A stretch of DNA of 64,000 bases from Opeltia flavorubescens (lineage: Eukaryota; Ascomycota; Lecanoromycetes; Teloschistales; Teloschistaceae). The stretch spans positions 1,860,001 through 1,924,000 of the forward strand of contig KE546969.1 of NCBI GenBank assembly GCA_000442125.1, given 5' to 3'. Under the pieces are notes generated by a model. The model was given only the letters and a program-made list of their open reading frames with translations, was not told the DNA's origin and made no database searches. Position 1 is the stretch's first letter. Every line of letters begins with the position of its first letter. The position numbers and the translations under genes are program-made. Positions 11,235 to 22,148 of the stretch are shown here, piece after piece.

Positions 11235-12164
11235 TCACGTGAGCAAGGATCTATCAATGTGCTCAAGCAGGTCCTTTTTCTGCGCTTCAGTAAGCTGCCG
11301 GAACGCTGGTAAGCTGAGCCACGCCTTGGTGGGAAGATCGGTGATCGAGCCAACGCCGTATCGCTCCATGATTTCCAAAAACGTATCCGCGTTCATGATA
11401 TGCCGCACCAAAGCATACTCTCCCGACATTTGCGCAAGTGTTGGTTTCGGATCGGAGACTGCAGGGAGAGTTGTGTCAGAGGCAGCTGTATCGGAGGGTA
11501 TTGTAATTGAAGGTATTGTATTGGAGGGAGCTGTATTAGACAGAGCTGTATTGGAGAGAGCTGTATCGAGGGGAGCTGCGCAGGGTGTTTCGCATTCGTT
11601 ACCACCGAGCTCGTAGTAGGGCTTCCTTTCGTGTCCTGGCTGTCGAGGAAGCCGCGGAATTGCTTTGAAGTTGGGCTTGTTTACTAGATTGGATTTCACC
11701 AGGTTTCTGATAATAGCAGGATCCGTCTTGTAGTCGAAGTCCGTTTCATAGACATCCTCAGCGACTGCCCGCATAGAGTCCACCATCAAGTTGTCATTGT
11801 ATCGCTCTTCGATGTCGTAGGGATCTATCGAGTGACCAATGAATGAGTCTCCATCAGGATCTTTGGCTAGCTTATAGCACTCTGCGGTTCTGTTTCTGTT
11901 CCACCAATATGGCAGCATTTCAGCGACTTGAAGCTTGCGAATGTATCTCTTGAAATAATCGATTGGCTTTTTGCCGCAGTACTCAGAGGCCCAGTGCATT
12001 TCCCGGCCCCCATAGACATAGGAGTCATCTGCGCGAAGGCGATATACGTCGATCAAACGACGATACGTCTCGGACGAGCTTAGGTTGTCGCCGTCGAGGA
12101 CTCGAAGTGCTAGGACGGTTCTTTGATATACTTTTCGAAATAAAGCCTCTCGTTCGGAGTCCAT
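11235..12164 (-). CDS. MYND-family-like protein lacking the zinc finger
   Basis: One exon of 309 aa. The segment near residues 35-145 (YRRLIDVYRLRADDSYVYGG...MLPYWWNRN...IEERYNDNLMVDSMRAVAEDVYETDF) resembles the region that follows the MYND finger in SamB-like fungal proteins, but no Cys-rich finger is present. Residues about 196-229 are a run of pentapeptides of the form [AI]-x-S-[ND]-T, encoded by seven 15-bp tandem units. The C-terminal ~80 residues look helical and acidic. The protein could be a genuine finger-less paralogue, or the 5' part with the finger may have been lost; no upstream exon with CxxC pairs is evident. Function unknown. The start is the first ATG in frame. Confidence 0.65.
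   Translation of the reverse strand: MDSEREALFRKVYQRTVLALRVLDGDNLSSSETYRRLIDVYRLRADDSYVYGGREMHWASEYCGKKPIDYFKRYIRKLQVAEMLPYWWNRNRTAECYKLAKDPDGDSFIGHSIDPYDIEERYNDNLMVDSMRAVAEDVYETDFDYKTDPAIIRNLVKSNLVNKPNFKAIPRLPRQPGHERKPYYELGGNECETPCAAPLDTALSNTALSNTAPSNTIPSITIPSDTAASDTTLPAVSDPKPTLAQMSGEYALVRHIMNADTFLEIMERYGVGSITDLPTKAWLSLPAFRQLTEAQKKDLLEHIDRSLLT
11473..11577. repeat. In-frame 15-bp minisatellite, seven units
   Basis: Seven consecutive 15-bp units (consensus close to gtattggagggagct on the plus strand) sit inside the gene at 11235-12164. On its coding strand each unit encodes a pentapeptide of the type A/I-x-S-N/D-T. Units differ by several substitutions, so the array is not freshly expanded. 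Unit number could vary between strains without breaking the frame. Confidence 0.85.
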
Positions 12165-12633
12165 CGGAGACTCTTGGCAGGATTAGAGATAGGCTTTCGA
12201 ATTGTGTGTCGATAATCATCAAGTACGACTCCCGAAAATTTCCCATATGGACGCGTCGCGACTTCATGGCGCGCTACCAGAATCGGTTAGTCCGCCTTGT
12301 TACCGCCCTCGCCGCCTGATTGATGTTCTAGACTAGCTATATCAATCAATAAAGATGAGCGCGGATGAGATATAGTAGAGCTCGCTATAGGATTATACAA
12401 ATAATTCGCTTATGCATCCCATATCTTGGGAGCAGGACGCGGAGGACTATTTCACAAAGTCACCCACGAAATCTGGTTGCCAGAAGGGACTAGGTCCACT
12501 GACCAGGTGTTTGAATGAATATCTGTCGATCGATACAAAATAAAAAGCCGAGCTCTGACTAATCGAGACTATCTAGCTTTTACCTAAGGATACAATATCG
12601 TTTCTGCAGATCTTAACAAAGTAAATTGTCTTA
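12165..12633. other. Intergenic stretch
   Basis: Divergent upstream region of the finger-less MYND-family gene and the ankyrin gene. Open frames here are short and unsupported. Confidence 0.45.
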
Positions 12634-13536
12634 ATGGACATATACAATAATGACGACTGCAATACTGACTTCGATTTAGAGGAATTCCTTCAAGGCCCTT
12701 CACCATCAAAAGCGATGCGAGAGGCCTGCGCTGCTGGAGATGTAACCGCAGTTCAACGCGTGTATAAAGCTTACTGGCTTGACCAGCCGGCCGAACAACG
12801 GATGGACAATGAAGCCTTCGGAGCCGGCGGCCTCTGCAAAGCTATCGAGCACGACGATGTCGATATCGCACACTTCTTACTGTCGAAAGTAGTATCGATG
12901 CAACCCTGGCACTTTGCCAAGGCCGTTGAGTGTCGTGCTGATTCAATCTTGCAGCTCTTCCTAGATCTGGGGTATGATATCAATACATACATAAGTCGAA
13001 TGGACCCTCCAGCGCTCGCGTGAGTCCTATTCCGGTCAAGTCAGAGACAAGCTAATCGTGATTCAAGGCTAGCGATCACAGATCTCAATCTCACCAAGTG
13101 GTTTCTCTCCCATGGTGCCGATCTCAATGCAAGGTGCGGGCTTGCCATAACTCCACTCTCGATAGCCGTCCGCGATGCGCCCTTCGAGATTATTCAGCTC
13201 TTTTTTGATCATGGCGGCTCCGTCAAGCAGGGTCAACTATTAAATTTCGCAGCGAAGCGACTTCTCCCAGACCGCCTTGACGTTTTGGACTTTCTTCTCG
13301 ATAAAAGAGCTCCGATTAATCAGCGCATATTTGATGATGACAGGGATAGCTACAATCAGGAATATCTTTCCGGCATGGGTACGCCTCTTCACTCAGCAGC
13401 CAGGGTTGGACATCTGGATATAGTAATCAGATTGATTTCAAGAGGGGCAGATCCCTTGATCAAGGACTCCTATGGGAAAATTGCTATCGAGGAAGCGGAG
13501 TACGTGGTTAATCATCTCCGCTCGCTTTCGACGTAA
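12634..13536 (+). CDS. Ankyrin-repeat protein
   Basis: Exons 12634-13019 and 13068-13536 join in phase across a 48-nt intron (gtgagt...caag), giving 284 aa. Ankyrin-type repeats are visible: 'AMREACAAGDVTAVQRVY' near the start, 'LCKAIEHDDVDIAHFLLSK', 'LNLTKWFLSHGADLNAR', 'TPLSIAVRDAPFEIIQLFF' and a canonical last repeat 'GTPLHSAARVGHLDIVIRLI' followed by 'SRGADPLIKDSYGK'. The first repeats are degenerate. No signal peptide or other domain is seen, so it is probably a cytosolic or nuclear binding scaffold; the partner is unknown. The N-terminal 25 residues are acidic (DIYNNDDCNTDFDLEEF). Confidence 0.85.
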
Positions 13537-14130
13537 ATTTTACCGTGTATGAGTGCAAGGACAAATTGATATCTATGTTACAGTTCAGCTCCATATAAGA
13601 GGGCTTTGGGAGATGTTTGAATTTGTCCTCCTTTTTCCAGTCTCAGAACGTATTAGCATTGCCTGTAGATCAGCCTAGTACTTTACTATATGTGACTGCC
13701 CATTTTACACTTTGCAGATTCTTTCTATCTTGAAATCGATGTTTCGAGCTCACTGATGGCAAGTCGAGCTCTCTATAGGGCTTACAATGATAGCTTAGAG
13801 TACCTCATTAGTGTAAACATACATTGTGAAACTCCTTGAACTATCTTTCACTTCATATGCCCCCCAAAACACGTTCAGAGTAGATCTGACTGAGGGAAGA
13901 AGTACCACTGTTGGAGGACATGGGACGGCCATACATGCTGATGCAGAAATATATCGTTCCGTACACGCCGGGTAAGCCTTGAGGAAATTGTTAGTCCCCA
14001 ATATACTCCAAGGCTTCAGAACTTTTCAAGACTGCTATTTGACTATACAGCAATGGTCGAGCAATCAAGCCAAATGTTTTGCTAAGTCGCCGCACAAGTC
14101 TCCTACAGTATCTATATCCCACATCCTCTA
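13537..14130. other. Intergenic stretch
   Basis: Region between convergent genes. A 68-codon minus-strand frame at 13795-14001 has no motif and is not called. Confidence 0.45.
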
Positions 14131-14787
14131 CTACTGAGCATCTGCGCGTGGATAATCGATCCTAAACGTAGCCTTCATATCGGGCACAGGCCTTCCATCG
14201 GGATCACGCTCCCGTCTTTCAGGTGGAATACCTTCGATAGTCATATCAGCCTCGATCCAGCCATACAGCTCCATGAAACTTCTCATCCCAATCAACCACG
14301 TCTGCAAATCTCTTATCTGAATGCTGCCGATATCTCGAGGTATAGGTAGTAAGGTGAATGTGCAATCATCCCGAGGAAATTCCTGTGGTACAAGCATCGC
14401 GTCAGGACCCTGTTGCCGAATGAAATCTTCAAGGTCTTGCAACATCATCGTTCTGTGTAAGTCCCAAGTCAGTCTACACGGTGCGCGCGCTTTTATTTGC
14501 GATATGCAAATAAGGGCTTACACAAATATTTGGCCGCGGAGTTCTGGGATGCGCCTTCTGTAGCGCGTGAAACGGATAGTCAATTCATCGGAAATACGAA
14601 ATCTGTAAGGGGCCCACGGCCGAGAATGGAGCGTTGGCGGCGATTTTGGTAAGTTCTCGTTGCTGGGGAGTAGACTGCGGTCTTCAACAGTGTTCAAAGT
14701 ATACGGATGGATCGGGTCGATGGGAGACGACAAAGCTGAGGTTATGAAGGTTATATAGACGAAGAATGATAGTACAGGGGCCAACAT
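14131..14787 (-). CDS. Small secreted protein, unknown family
   Basis: Exons 14787-14522 and 14452-14131 join in phase over a 69-nt intron (gtaagc...acag), giving 195 aa. The first ~20 residues (MLAPVLSFFVYITFITSALS) form a signal peptide. The mature part carries no Cys-rich pattern and no lipid-anchor signal. It includes 'FRISDELTIRFTRYRRRIPELRGQIF' before the intron and a helical 'MMLQDLEDFIRQQGPDAML' after it. It faces a second small secreted protein gene at 15532-16217, and both share a two-exon plan with the signal peptide in exon 1 and a phase-2 intron; their 'LRGQI/IYASLYLINR' halves have a similar layout, so they may belong to one rapidly evolving family. Function unknown; an effector-like role is only a guess. 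Confidence 0.72.
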
Positions 14788-15531
14788 GTTTGCGTTGGTA
14801 ATACAGAAGATGAACCTTTAGGTGGATGATGGACGAAAGGACAAGGATCTATCACTCTTAAGTCAACGTATGTCGCGTAATCGCAACAGAAGAGCGGATG
14901 TCCCGGAGTCTAATAGCCGCGGAGTTATGCTAATTTTGGTGATACAGTGTATTGAGATGGAGAATAGAGAGTACGAGAGCATCTCTTTGGTTGTCCTTTC
15001 ACTAAGATCATTTTTGACCACTCCAGAATTGACATGATGGACGCTAATTTGGGTTTTCGGCGCTTCTAAGTAGAGGCAAAGTTGCGCGTGCATTGGGGGA
15101 TAAAAGGGAACGGTTTCTCACTTCCAGAGGCTTCCTGATTCTCAAGGGTGAATAAAATCTTCCGTCATGAAAAGGAGATAAATAAATGTTTTGCTGAAGA
15201 TCACCTATATAGAAAGTAAATAAGATGGAGCTCCGAATTGCAGGAAAACGGAGTTGAGCAACGATTGGCTAAAGCGTATGCCAAGTAGATTGCAAGCGAA
15301 GTTAATCAGACCATGGTATATGTAGACTTTTTTCTCGCTGTAATCATTTGAAATAAATTGGCAATGGATGTAGTCCCTTTAAATTAGCCAACCTCGTTCG
15401 TTCTAAACGGGGTACGTCGGTTATCGCAAATATACATTTACGCGAATAGACGGTCCAGCTTCTTTTTTTATCGTACCCAACTTTAAGTCAATCAATGATG
15501 TTCTCTTGGATATTCAGATGAGAATGCGACG
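14788..15531. other. Divergent intergenic region of two small secreted proteins
   Basis: No gene. It separates two divergently transcribed genes that both encode small secreted proteins, so shared regulation is possible. Several TATA-like, AT-rich patches are visible but no element stands out. Confidence 0.45.
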
Positions 15532-16217
15532 ATGATGCTCCTCGTGATCTTCGTACAGATAACCGCCCTACTGATTTCTCTTGTGTGGGTTTCACACACA
15601 AGTCCTATCATCACTCCTGCCGTACCCGACAAGCTGCCTTTACCGCAATGTTGGCTGTAAGCAAATGTCTCTATGCTCTTTCATATGCTAGCGGAATGTC
15701 TTCGGTGATAGGAGGCCGCTTTCGAGAAAGCGACTACCCGAAAAAAGCTAACCGATAGAAATATATATCCAGTCCCTCCTCCCCCAACCTCACCGCCCCC
15801 GTCCGAGAACTCGCCTTCCAAATCCGCCCTCACGACCCGCACATCGAACTCGAATTAATCTACTGCGATGACCTCAAAGTCCCCGCCGATGACTTGCGCG
15901 CAACCATCTACGCCTCTTTATATCTAATCAATAGACGCGTCCTGCGTGACGGCTATGGGGCGCCGCTTGGAGCGCCCTTTCATAGTCCTAGAGAGGCGGG
16001 TAGGAATGCTGAATTCTCGATTAAGAATGTTGGTAGTGGGGATGGTGGGGAGGTTAGTGTGGGTGTGGTCGCGGATGTGTTGGTGTTTTTGAGGAGATGG
16101 ATGGTTAGGGATGGGCATTTGGGGAGTAGTATTCTTTCGGTTTGGGTGGATGGGAGGAAGGTTGGTAGTGGGACTGTTAGTCCTATTACTGATCCGTCGG
16201 TTGTGGAGGGGCGGTAG
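15532..16217 (+). CDS. Small secreted protein, unknown family
   Basis: Exons 15532-15656 and 15773-16217 join in phase 2 over a 116-nt intron (gtaagc...ccag), giving 189 aa. Exon 1 encodes a signal peptide (MMLLVIFVQITALLISLVWV). Exon 2 gives a soluble domain beginning 'SSPNLTAPVRELAFQIRPHD' with 'CDDLKVPADDLRATIYASLY', then a glycine- and valine-rich part ending 'VWVDGRKVGSG'. Two Cys residues, 'PQCWL' and 'IYCDD', may form a disulfide. The second exon is strikingly C-rich at its start and then G/T-rich, unlike its neighbours. No family recognised. Secretion is well supported; the role is not. Confidence 0.75.
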
Positions 16218-16337
16218 TTGGTGGTAGGTTTTGAAGCAAGGAGGCTGATAGCGATGAGAGGATGGTGAGTTCACATTCCTGTACCGAGTTGATCCGGGTC
16301 AAGCATTTTTTTCTTGAGAAAACTCTGGTTAGTTCCG

Positions 16338-17112
16338 TCAACCTCGCTGGCAATTTCTTCCTCCACTGCGTTGTCCTCGCTTTGCGGGCTCTTTCCACGC
16401 CTGCTTTACCTGTTCCGGTGACCAAGGTTTCCGTTCCATCGTGACGTGCAGATGACCGAACATTCCAAGATGCGGTGCTTTAGCATGCATCTCATCAAAG
16501 CTCATGCCGTGTGCAAACATGAAAAGCGGTTCGAGTATCCGGCGCCATTCGGATTTGGCCCACCATGCATGGACCATCTTTTCCGCGAATGAATATTTGT
16601 CGTGTGGGAACCACTTACGTGTGCGGACATTCACCAGCTGGGCATTGTCAGTCGTGAGCTAGACGGAAACGGACGGTGATAGGACTTACCCTGGAGAAAT
16701 TCTCACTCATGTATTCCTGGTATCCAGGCAAGCCCCAATCCTTATATATACTCTCAGGAATGGATGCGACAAAGTCTGTAAGTGCTGGGATCCGGGATCG
16801 TGAGCTGTTCATAGTAGGGACAAGCGATGGGTTGCTTTTGCTCAGCAGAACGATCGCTTTCTCAGCAAAGGCTAGGAAAAGGTCGGCGATTAGGGGACTC
16901 AGAATATCCATGTCGTTCGACATACAACGTCGTGTCATACTGTCGATGCTCTTTTTCATTTCAGCCATATCTCTTTTGAATTCGGCCATGCTATACTTTA
17001 AGCGAGTATGATCGCTTTCTAAGTCGTCCATGCTTTCCTTCAAGGAAGACCGTTCGCTTTCTATTCGCTCCTCTAATCTTTGGAATCTTGCGTCTATTGC
17101 GGACTGGTCCAT
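16338..17112 (-). CDS. Coiled-coil protein of unknown function
   Basis: Exons 17112-16690 and 16637-16338 join in phase 0 across a 52-nt intron (gtaagt...cccag), giving 240 aa. Residues 1-65 are a strong coiled coil (heptads in 'RFQRLEERIESERSSLKESM' and 'SDHTRLKYSMAEFKRDMAEM'). The C-terminal domain is aromatic- and histidine-rich ('WFPHDKYSFAEKMVHAWWAK', 'FMFAHGMSFDEMHAKAPHLG') and may be a small folded unit. No signal peptide, membrane segment or known family motif. It precedes two further coiled-coil genes at 18-22 kb but shares no obvious sequence with them. The tail is basic. Confidence 0.7.
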
Positions 17113-18024
17113 TTGACTTTTAATAATGCTTTAATGAAAACGGTGATATGAGAGCAATACTATGCCAAGAGCCTTTAAAAGGGGCAGTTGGTGCTCAAGA
17201 AAGATCAGATAGGATTAAGCTTCTTTCTTTAATTTCGTTCGCTTCCTGGGATGGCTGATACGTCTTTGTGGATGAATGACGAAGAGGGGAATGAGCAAAC
17301 GAAAGCCGAAGTAAGTATACATGACCGATGAGTCACCTTCGCAGAGCTCACAAAATTTTGAATACTTGGCGCATTCGACCCTTGGGAAAATTGCTCATCG
17401 TACCATGTTTGCCATCTGTGACACTGTGAATTTCCCACTTGCTCTGGGAGAGTCATTTCATGTATTTCGATACAGGTTTAGATTGTAGCGACATTTCACT
17501 CGAGGCGAAGGTCACGTAATAGAGAGCCTCCCCGGCATGGGATCGTCTTGTAGCCACGATGATTAGGGTTATTGAAGGAGATGTTCAATTCCTAAGATGA
17601 GGCTCACTAGAGCATTTCAGTGGAAAAGATCGCCCATCAACTTTTCTGGTTTTGCAGTCATAATAAGATGTGAAGTTTTACTTTACCAGGATGAACCTTG
17701 AAATAGAAGCAGTCTTCCATGATGGTTGCAGTGAAACTGCTATTATACTCGCGATTACTCATCAACATTCAGATTTTATGCTTTTGTAGCTTACAGGTGG
17801 GAATGATTTGTCTGATATCATCTAGAAAATCATGATGTGTGTTACGATGATCAAGTTAAATAATTTATGCCGGATCGGGAAATGGCGTTTGAGATAAATG
17901 CCCAAATCCAGACGATCTTCATTAAAAAGAGTTTTGTCCGTCAGACATTTAGAATTTTGCATAAGCAAGCTTATGTAACATAATACGTCGTTAAGATTGA
18001 TCGCAGTAAAAGCGACTCGTCCCC
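17113..18024. other. Gene-poor stretch
   Basis: No supported gene. A 75-codon minus-strand frame at 17229-17456 shows no motif. The rest is AT-rich. Confidence 0.45.
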
Positions 18025-20493
18025 TCAGCCGAGTATATCATCTGCGATCTCCATCTGCTTCATCGATTCCTGCAATTTCTCTGCATCATCTCGCTTCTTG
18101 CGACTCGCCTCTTTGATCCCCTTATCAATCGCATCTTGAATATATTTTTGCTGGGCTGGGAGACCTATCACGGCCTCATCTACCTGAAGCAGCTTCTTAT
18201 CTAACAAGCTGTCCGTCTTTTCCAACTCTTCCGTTGCAAGAAGTAAAATGTTATCGGCACACTTGTTGGTGAAAACTTTCAATTCGGCGGTGAATTTGTC
18301 TTGTTCTCTGGTCGAGGCTTCGATCGGAAGATTCGCCGCGAGGCGCATGCTTGGCTGGATGAATCTATTGGAAATCCCTAGATAAAGCCGTGTGGACTCT
18401 ATGGTGAATGTCACTTGGCCACGGAGTGTTAGGACTGTCTGGCGTATGAGGTTCGTTTGGCCTTGACCATATGAAAGGCCGTAATCGATGCCTCTTTCGG
18501 AGATACCAGACTCAATATTGGCGAGGAAGCGATGTGCCACGGTGTCCATGACTATCGATAGTGTTTCTGCCATGAAATTGAAAAAGAGATTGAATTGTCG
18601 AACTTCGGTCTGTAGTTGACTAAGGTTATCGATCGCCTTGAGGAGGAATTTCTTCAGATCTTGTATCGTGGCCTCCTTTTCTTTCAGAGTTTCTAGCGAC
18701 GAGGACAACTCAATTGCCCTACGTTGGCAGTCTCTGTAGCGTTCTGTCGTCTGTCGGAGGTTATTCTTCGAGGTTTCCATCGCAGCGCGAATAATCAGTA
18801 ATTTCCGCTGTCGAGCGTTAAGAATACCCGTCATGTCGAGATTCGTGTTGTTCGGATCCGCTGGAGCTTGGATTACCATATCGAGTGCGGCGTCCCCAAA
18901 ACCATTGCCAGCTTGGGTGCTTGCAACGGCTTGGAGATGTACTGCGGCATAATGGCTTTTGCTTATCTCTTGTCGCCATCGGTCTACCTTTTTCTGCCAT
19001 TTGGCATCACTAGCGTCACGGACAGAGCCAGCGAGTTTGTCGCTCTTTAGGATGTCATCTACCGTATGGATACCTTGATCGAGCATTTTCTTCGCCTCGG
19101 CGACGTATTGACTTTTGTGACCACCAAGATCAGACTTGTATGCCTTGAGTTGTTCCGAATATAGAAGTAATTCCCGGTTTTGTCCATCTTCAAGAAGAAC
19201 AGGCAATAGATCCTGATGAACAATCTGATAAATTCCATAGATAGAAGACTCCATGCGGTCAATCGACGTAAATGCTGGATCAACGCGCATGTTGGACGTA
19301 TTGGCTGAGTTCGAACTTTTTTGATTCTGGCTGTACTGGTCTGGCGTTTCACTCAAGGTTGCACCTTGATCATTGCCGGGATCCGAGGCAGCTGGGCCTA
19401 TACCCGTCATCAATCGCGATGCAGCACCTCCTAGAACTCCAGCTGCCGTGACTGCTTGAGTAGCGAATCTGGGCACTTCTCTTACTATTCCGACCACACC
19501 ATGGAGTAAGCCTGCGATCCCTGCTTCAGCATCACTCACAGTCTTGAATCCAAGCGCTTTCCATTCTGTGACTATGTCAGCCCAAGGGGACACTTAGGAA
19601 GCTTGAAGAGTGGGCAACGATCACCTCCTCTTTTGGCATATTTATGATATAATTTACTGTCTCTTTCTGCCTCTCTCTCGAATCGCTCGTACTCTTTCTG
19701 GAGTGAAGTCCGAAGTTCATCTTGTATCTTTCTCTGTTCCTTAGCTCTAATGATATCATCGTCGGCCTTGCGTTTCAGTGACTCAGTAACAGCTTGTGAG
19801 AGTATTAGTACCAACCACATATCCGGACTCAAGGGACATACTTGTCTGGTGTCCCATGGCTATATTCAGCTCGTTGGACATCGCAACAAGCTGGTCAAAC
19901 TCTTTCTCGATGTCCTTCGCATATGTAGAACACTGCTCCACCCCAGTCCGAAGCTTGTCCATGGAAGGTCTCAGACGCCGTTTGGCTAGATCTTGGTCTT
20001 TCAGGCACTCCAGGATGTCTTGCGCCTGTATCAGCGTTAACAAATCTTGTAATCTGGACAGCGGCGGAGCATGCATACGTGACTGTCCCTACCAAAGAGA
20101 CTTGTCATTCTCTTGTCAATTGACGACATATTCTTGAATGCAACATCAAATGCGTTAGCTGCCTGTTGCAATATCTGTTGCATTGCGCTCGTTAAGCTCG
20201 GGTATCTGCAGGAATCGATTAATGCTGTACTCGACAATGCCAGCTTTCAAGGCTAACTTGAGATAATCAAAACCTTTATCCGGCTTCTCCAAGCTAATCT
20301 TGGAGGCGGAGTCCGAAAAAGTAAGCAGTCTGAGCTGGCCCAAGAAATTGATAGCAAACGGAGCGGCCATTAGCATCTCAGGCAAGCTGTGCTCGGTCTT
20401 CATGCTTAGCCTCAGGTGCTCCTGTAGCCGACTCGCTGCTTTTTGCCTCTCGATAGTAGCGTCATCTGTGGTTGGAACTATAGCAGATGCCAT
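18025..20493 (-). CDS. Large coiled-coil protein with central hydrophobic segment; possible pore-forming-type partner A
   Basis: Five exons give 748 aa: 20493-20236, 20174-20079, 20025-19842, 19792-19625 and 19565-18025. The last three junctions are clean (introns of 53, 49 and 59 nt). The first is doubtful: it needs a weak GTCGAG donor at 20235, otherwise a one-base frame change must be assumed. Long helices dominate (residues ~100-235 and ~300-740). Residues about 250-292 are a Gly/Ala-rich hydrophobic stretch (AGIAGLLHGVVGIV, then TAAGVLGGAAS) embedded between helical parts. There is no signal peptide, no ATPase motif and no zinc finger. Its overall plan, long helical bundle plus one buried hydrophobic hairpin, recalls alpha-helical pore-forming proteins of the ClyA/Xax/Cry6 type, but this is inferred from architecture only. 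It is divergent to the coiled-coil gene at 20836-22148. Confidence 0.68.
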
Positions 20494-20835
20494 GATGTGT
20501 GTCCTCGGTGTGAGCCCAAACAATTTCCTGGAGATGATAGTAGCAGAGCAGTGTCTGTAATCAAGAGGCTGTAAAGAACGTAGTGGGGGAACATGAGATG
20601 ATGGCTGACCCCTCCTTTCGATCGGGTCTACTTTGGGTGTGGTTACACAGCAGCTAGGCAATGTGGTCGCCACTCGTCTCGATTGGACAAAATTCAAATG
20701 TAACTTATATTTAGAACACAGCTCTGATACCTAAGCGCTTTGCTGAACCTGCTTTATCACACTCAGCGTGCCTCCAGGGTAATTCCGAAACAAAGTCCAT
20801 CTGCGAACAATTCACGTTTTGGGCTCTGTCTAATA
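20494..20835. promoter_or_regulatory. Shared divergent promoter region of the coiled-coil pair
   Basis: A 342-bp gap separates the start codons of the two divergently transcribed coiled-coil genes. This spacing makes co-regulation from one bidirectional promoter likely. No single conserved element could be named by eye. Confidence 0.45.
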
Positions 20836-22148
20836 ATGGCTGACCAACACCAAGAGTTGCTGGAATCGGTCGCTGAGATCTACCAAAAAAGCGTATCTCT
20901 GGACGAGGAAATATCAGTGCTTCATCAACAGCAAGAGGCCCTGGAGAATAATGCTGACATCAATCTTATGCTACCGAATCAAGCACTCAAGCAATTGATT
21001 TCTCTTCTCAACTTATCTGCTCTTCAAGATGTCACCGTAAGTTCGAAGCTAAATCCTATCGAATAAGCAAAGACTAATGGTGATGAAAAGACCACGAAAT
21101 CCAGGCAAAAATGGGTTTCTAGGCGCCAAAAACGCCGGGACCGCCGCAGGCAGGCTTCGAATGAATCGCTGGTGCCCTTGGTGAATAGTCTAACCCAGAT
21201 TGAGAATGCAGCCAGGGCAGCAGCGAAAATTGCAGATGATTGTCAGGTTACGGCAGCACATCTTGTTCACGAAGCGGCGGTACAAGTAAATGCTTGTGAG
21301 ACATCAATCGAAAAGCTGGATCCTAAGCAAAAGCAAATCCAGCTGGAGATTGCAGATTACACAATGAGAACGCAGGCTATCAGATCGGAACTTATCACGA
21401 ATCAAGAAACCATACGACGGTATGAGGATGAGGCCGAGGATCGTGCGGCACGATCAGAAAAATACGAAAAGGTCGGCACCATGGGCTCAAGTTTGGATAC
21501 TCAATAAAGCTAATGAATTCCCATCGCAGTGGTTCGATTATACGAAGTATATTCCTGGACTTAATCTTGTAACAGTGCCTATTACTGTTGGGAGAGGATG
21601 GTAGGTATACCGCACTCTTTTCCCCAAATTCACTGATTCGTGATCTTAGGCACCACTGTGGCAAGGAAGAGAAATACAAAGAAAAAGCACAACAGCTAAA
21701 GTACCGTATGGCCAAGTTGGAGTCTTACGAGGATAAACTCGGAATGTGTACCAGTAAGGTGACCGAGGCACGAGAGAAGTTGGAAAAGGCCAAGACACTC
21801 TGTTATCACACCAAAGCACAATCCCTACGACAAAAGAATGAAGCCAAAAGATTAGTCGACCAACTGCAGGTTATCTCTACCAAGAGCAAAGATACAAGAA
21901 CTGCTCTGGAGCTGTTCCAGATCAATACTGACAATGATAGTTCGCGAGATCGTCAATTTACGATACTCAAGGTTGTGGTGGAGCTTAGCAAGCAGCTTCT
22001 GGATCACAAAGTTTTGGTGGAGAAGGAAGAGCAGTCGATGTTACCGCTTCTCAGAAAAGCGCATTACGAAGCTAGGGCAAGAATAGAAGAACGGGAGCCT
22101 TTGGTCGAGAGCTCCGAGAGTGCCGATTCCCAACTTAGCGATTTCTAA
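20836..22148 (+). CDS. Coiled-coil protein; possible partner B of the divergent pair
   Basis: Proposed exons 20836-21036, 21091-21419, 21472-21600 and 21650-22148 give 385 aa. Introns 1 and 3 (54 and 49 nt) are clean. Intron 2 (52 nt, gtatga...aaag) is less sure: the sequence it removes would itself code for a plausible coiled coil, so a one-base frameshift near 21472 is the alternative. Two long helical coiled-coil arms (residues ~1-65 and ~90-175, then ~220-350) flank a short non-helical segment (WFDYTKYIPGLNLVTVPITV, around residue 200). A very basic patch (SRRQKRRDRRR) lies near residue 80. No signal peptide. Arm-head-arm organisation and divergent orientation to the 748-aa coiled-coil gene suggest that the two products work together. 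Function is not established. Confidence 0.66.
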
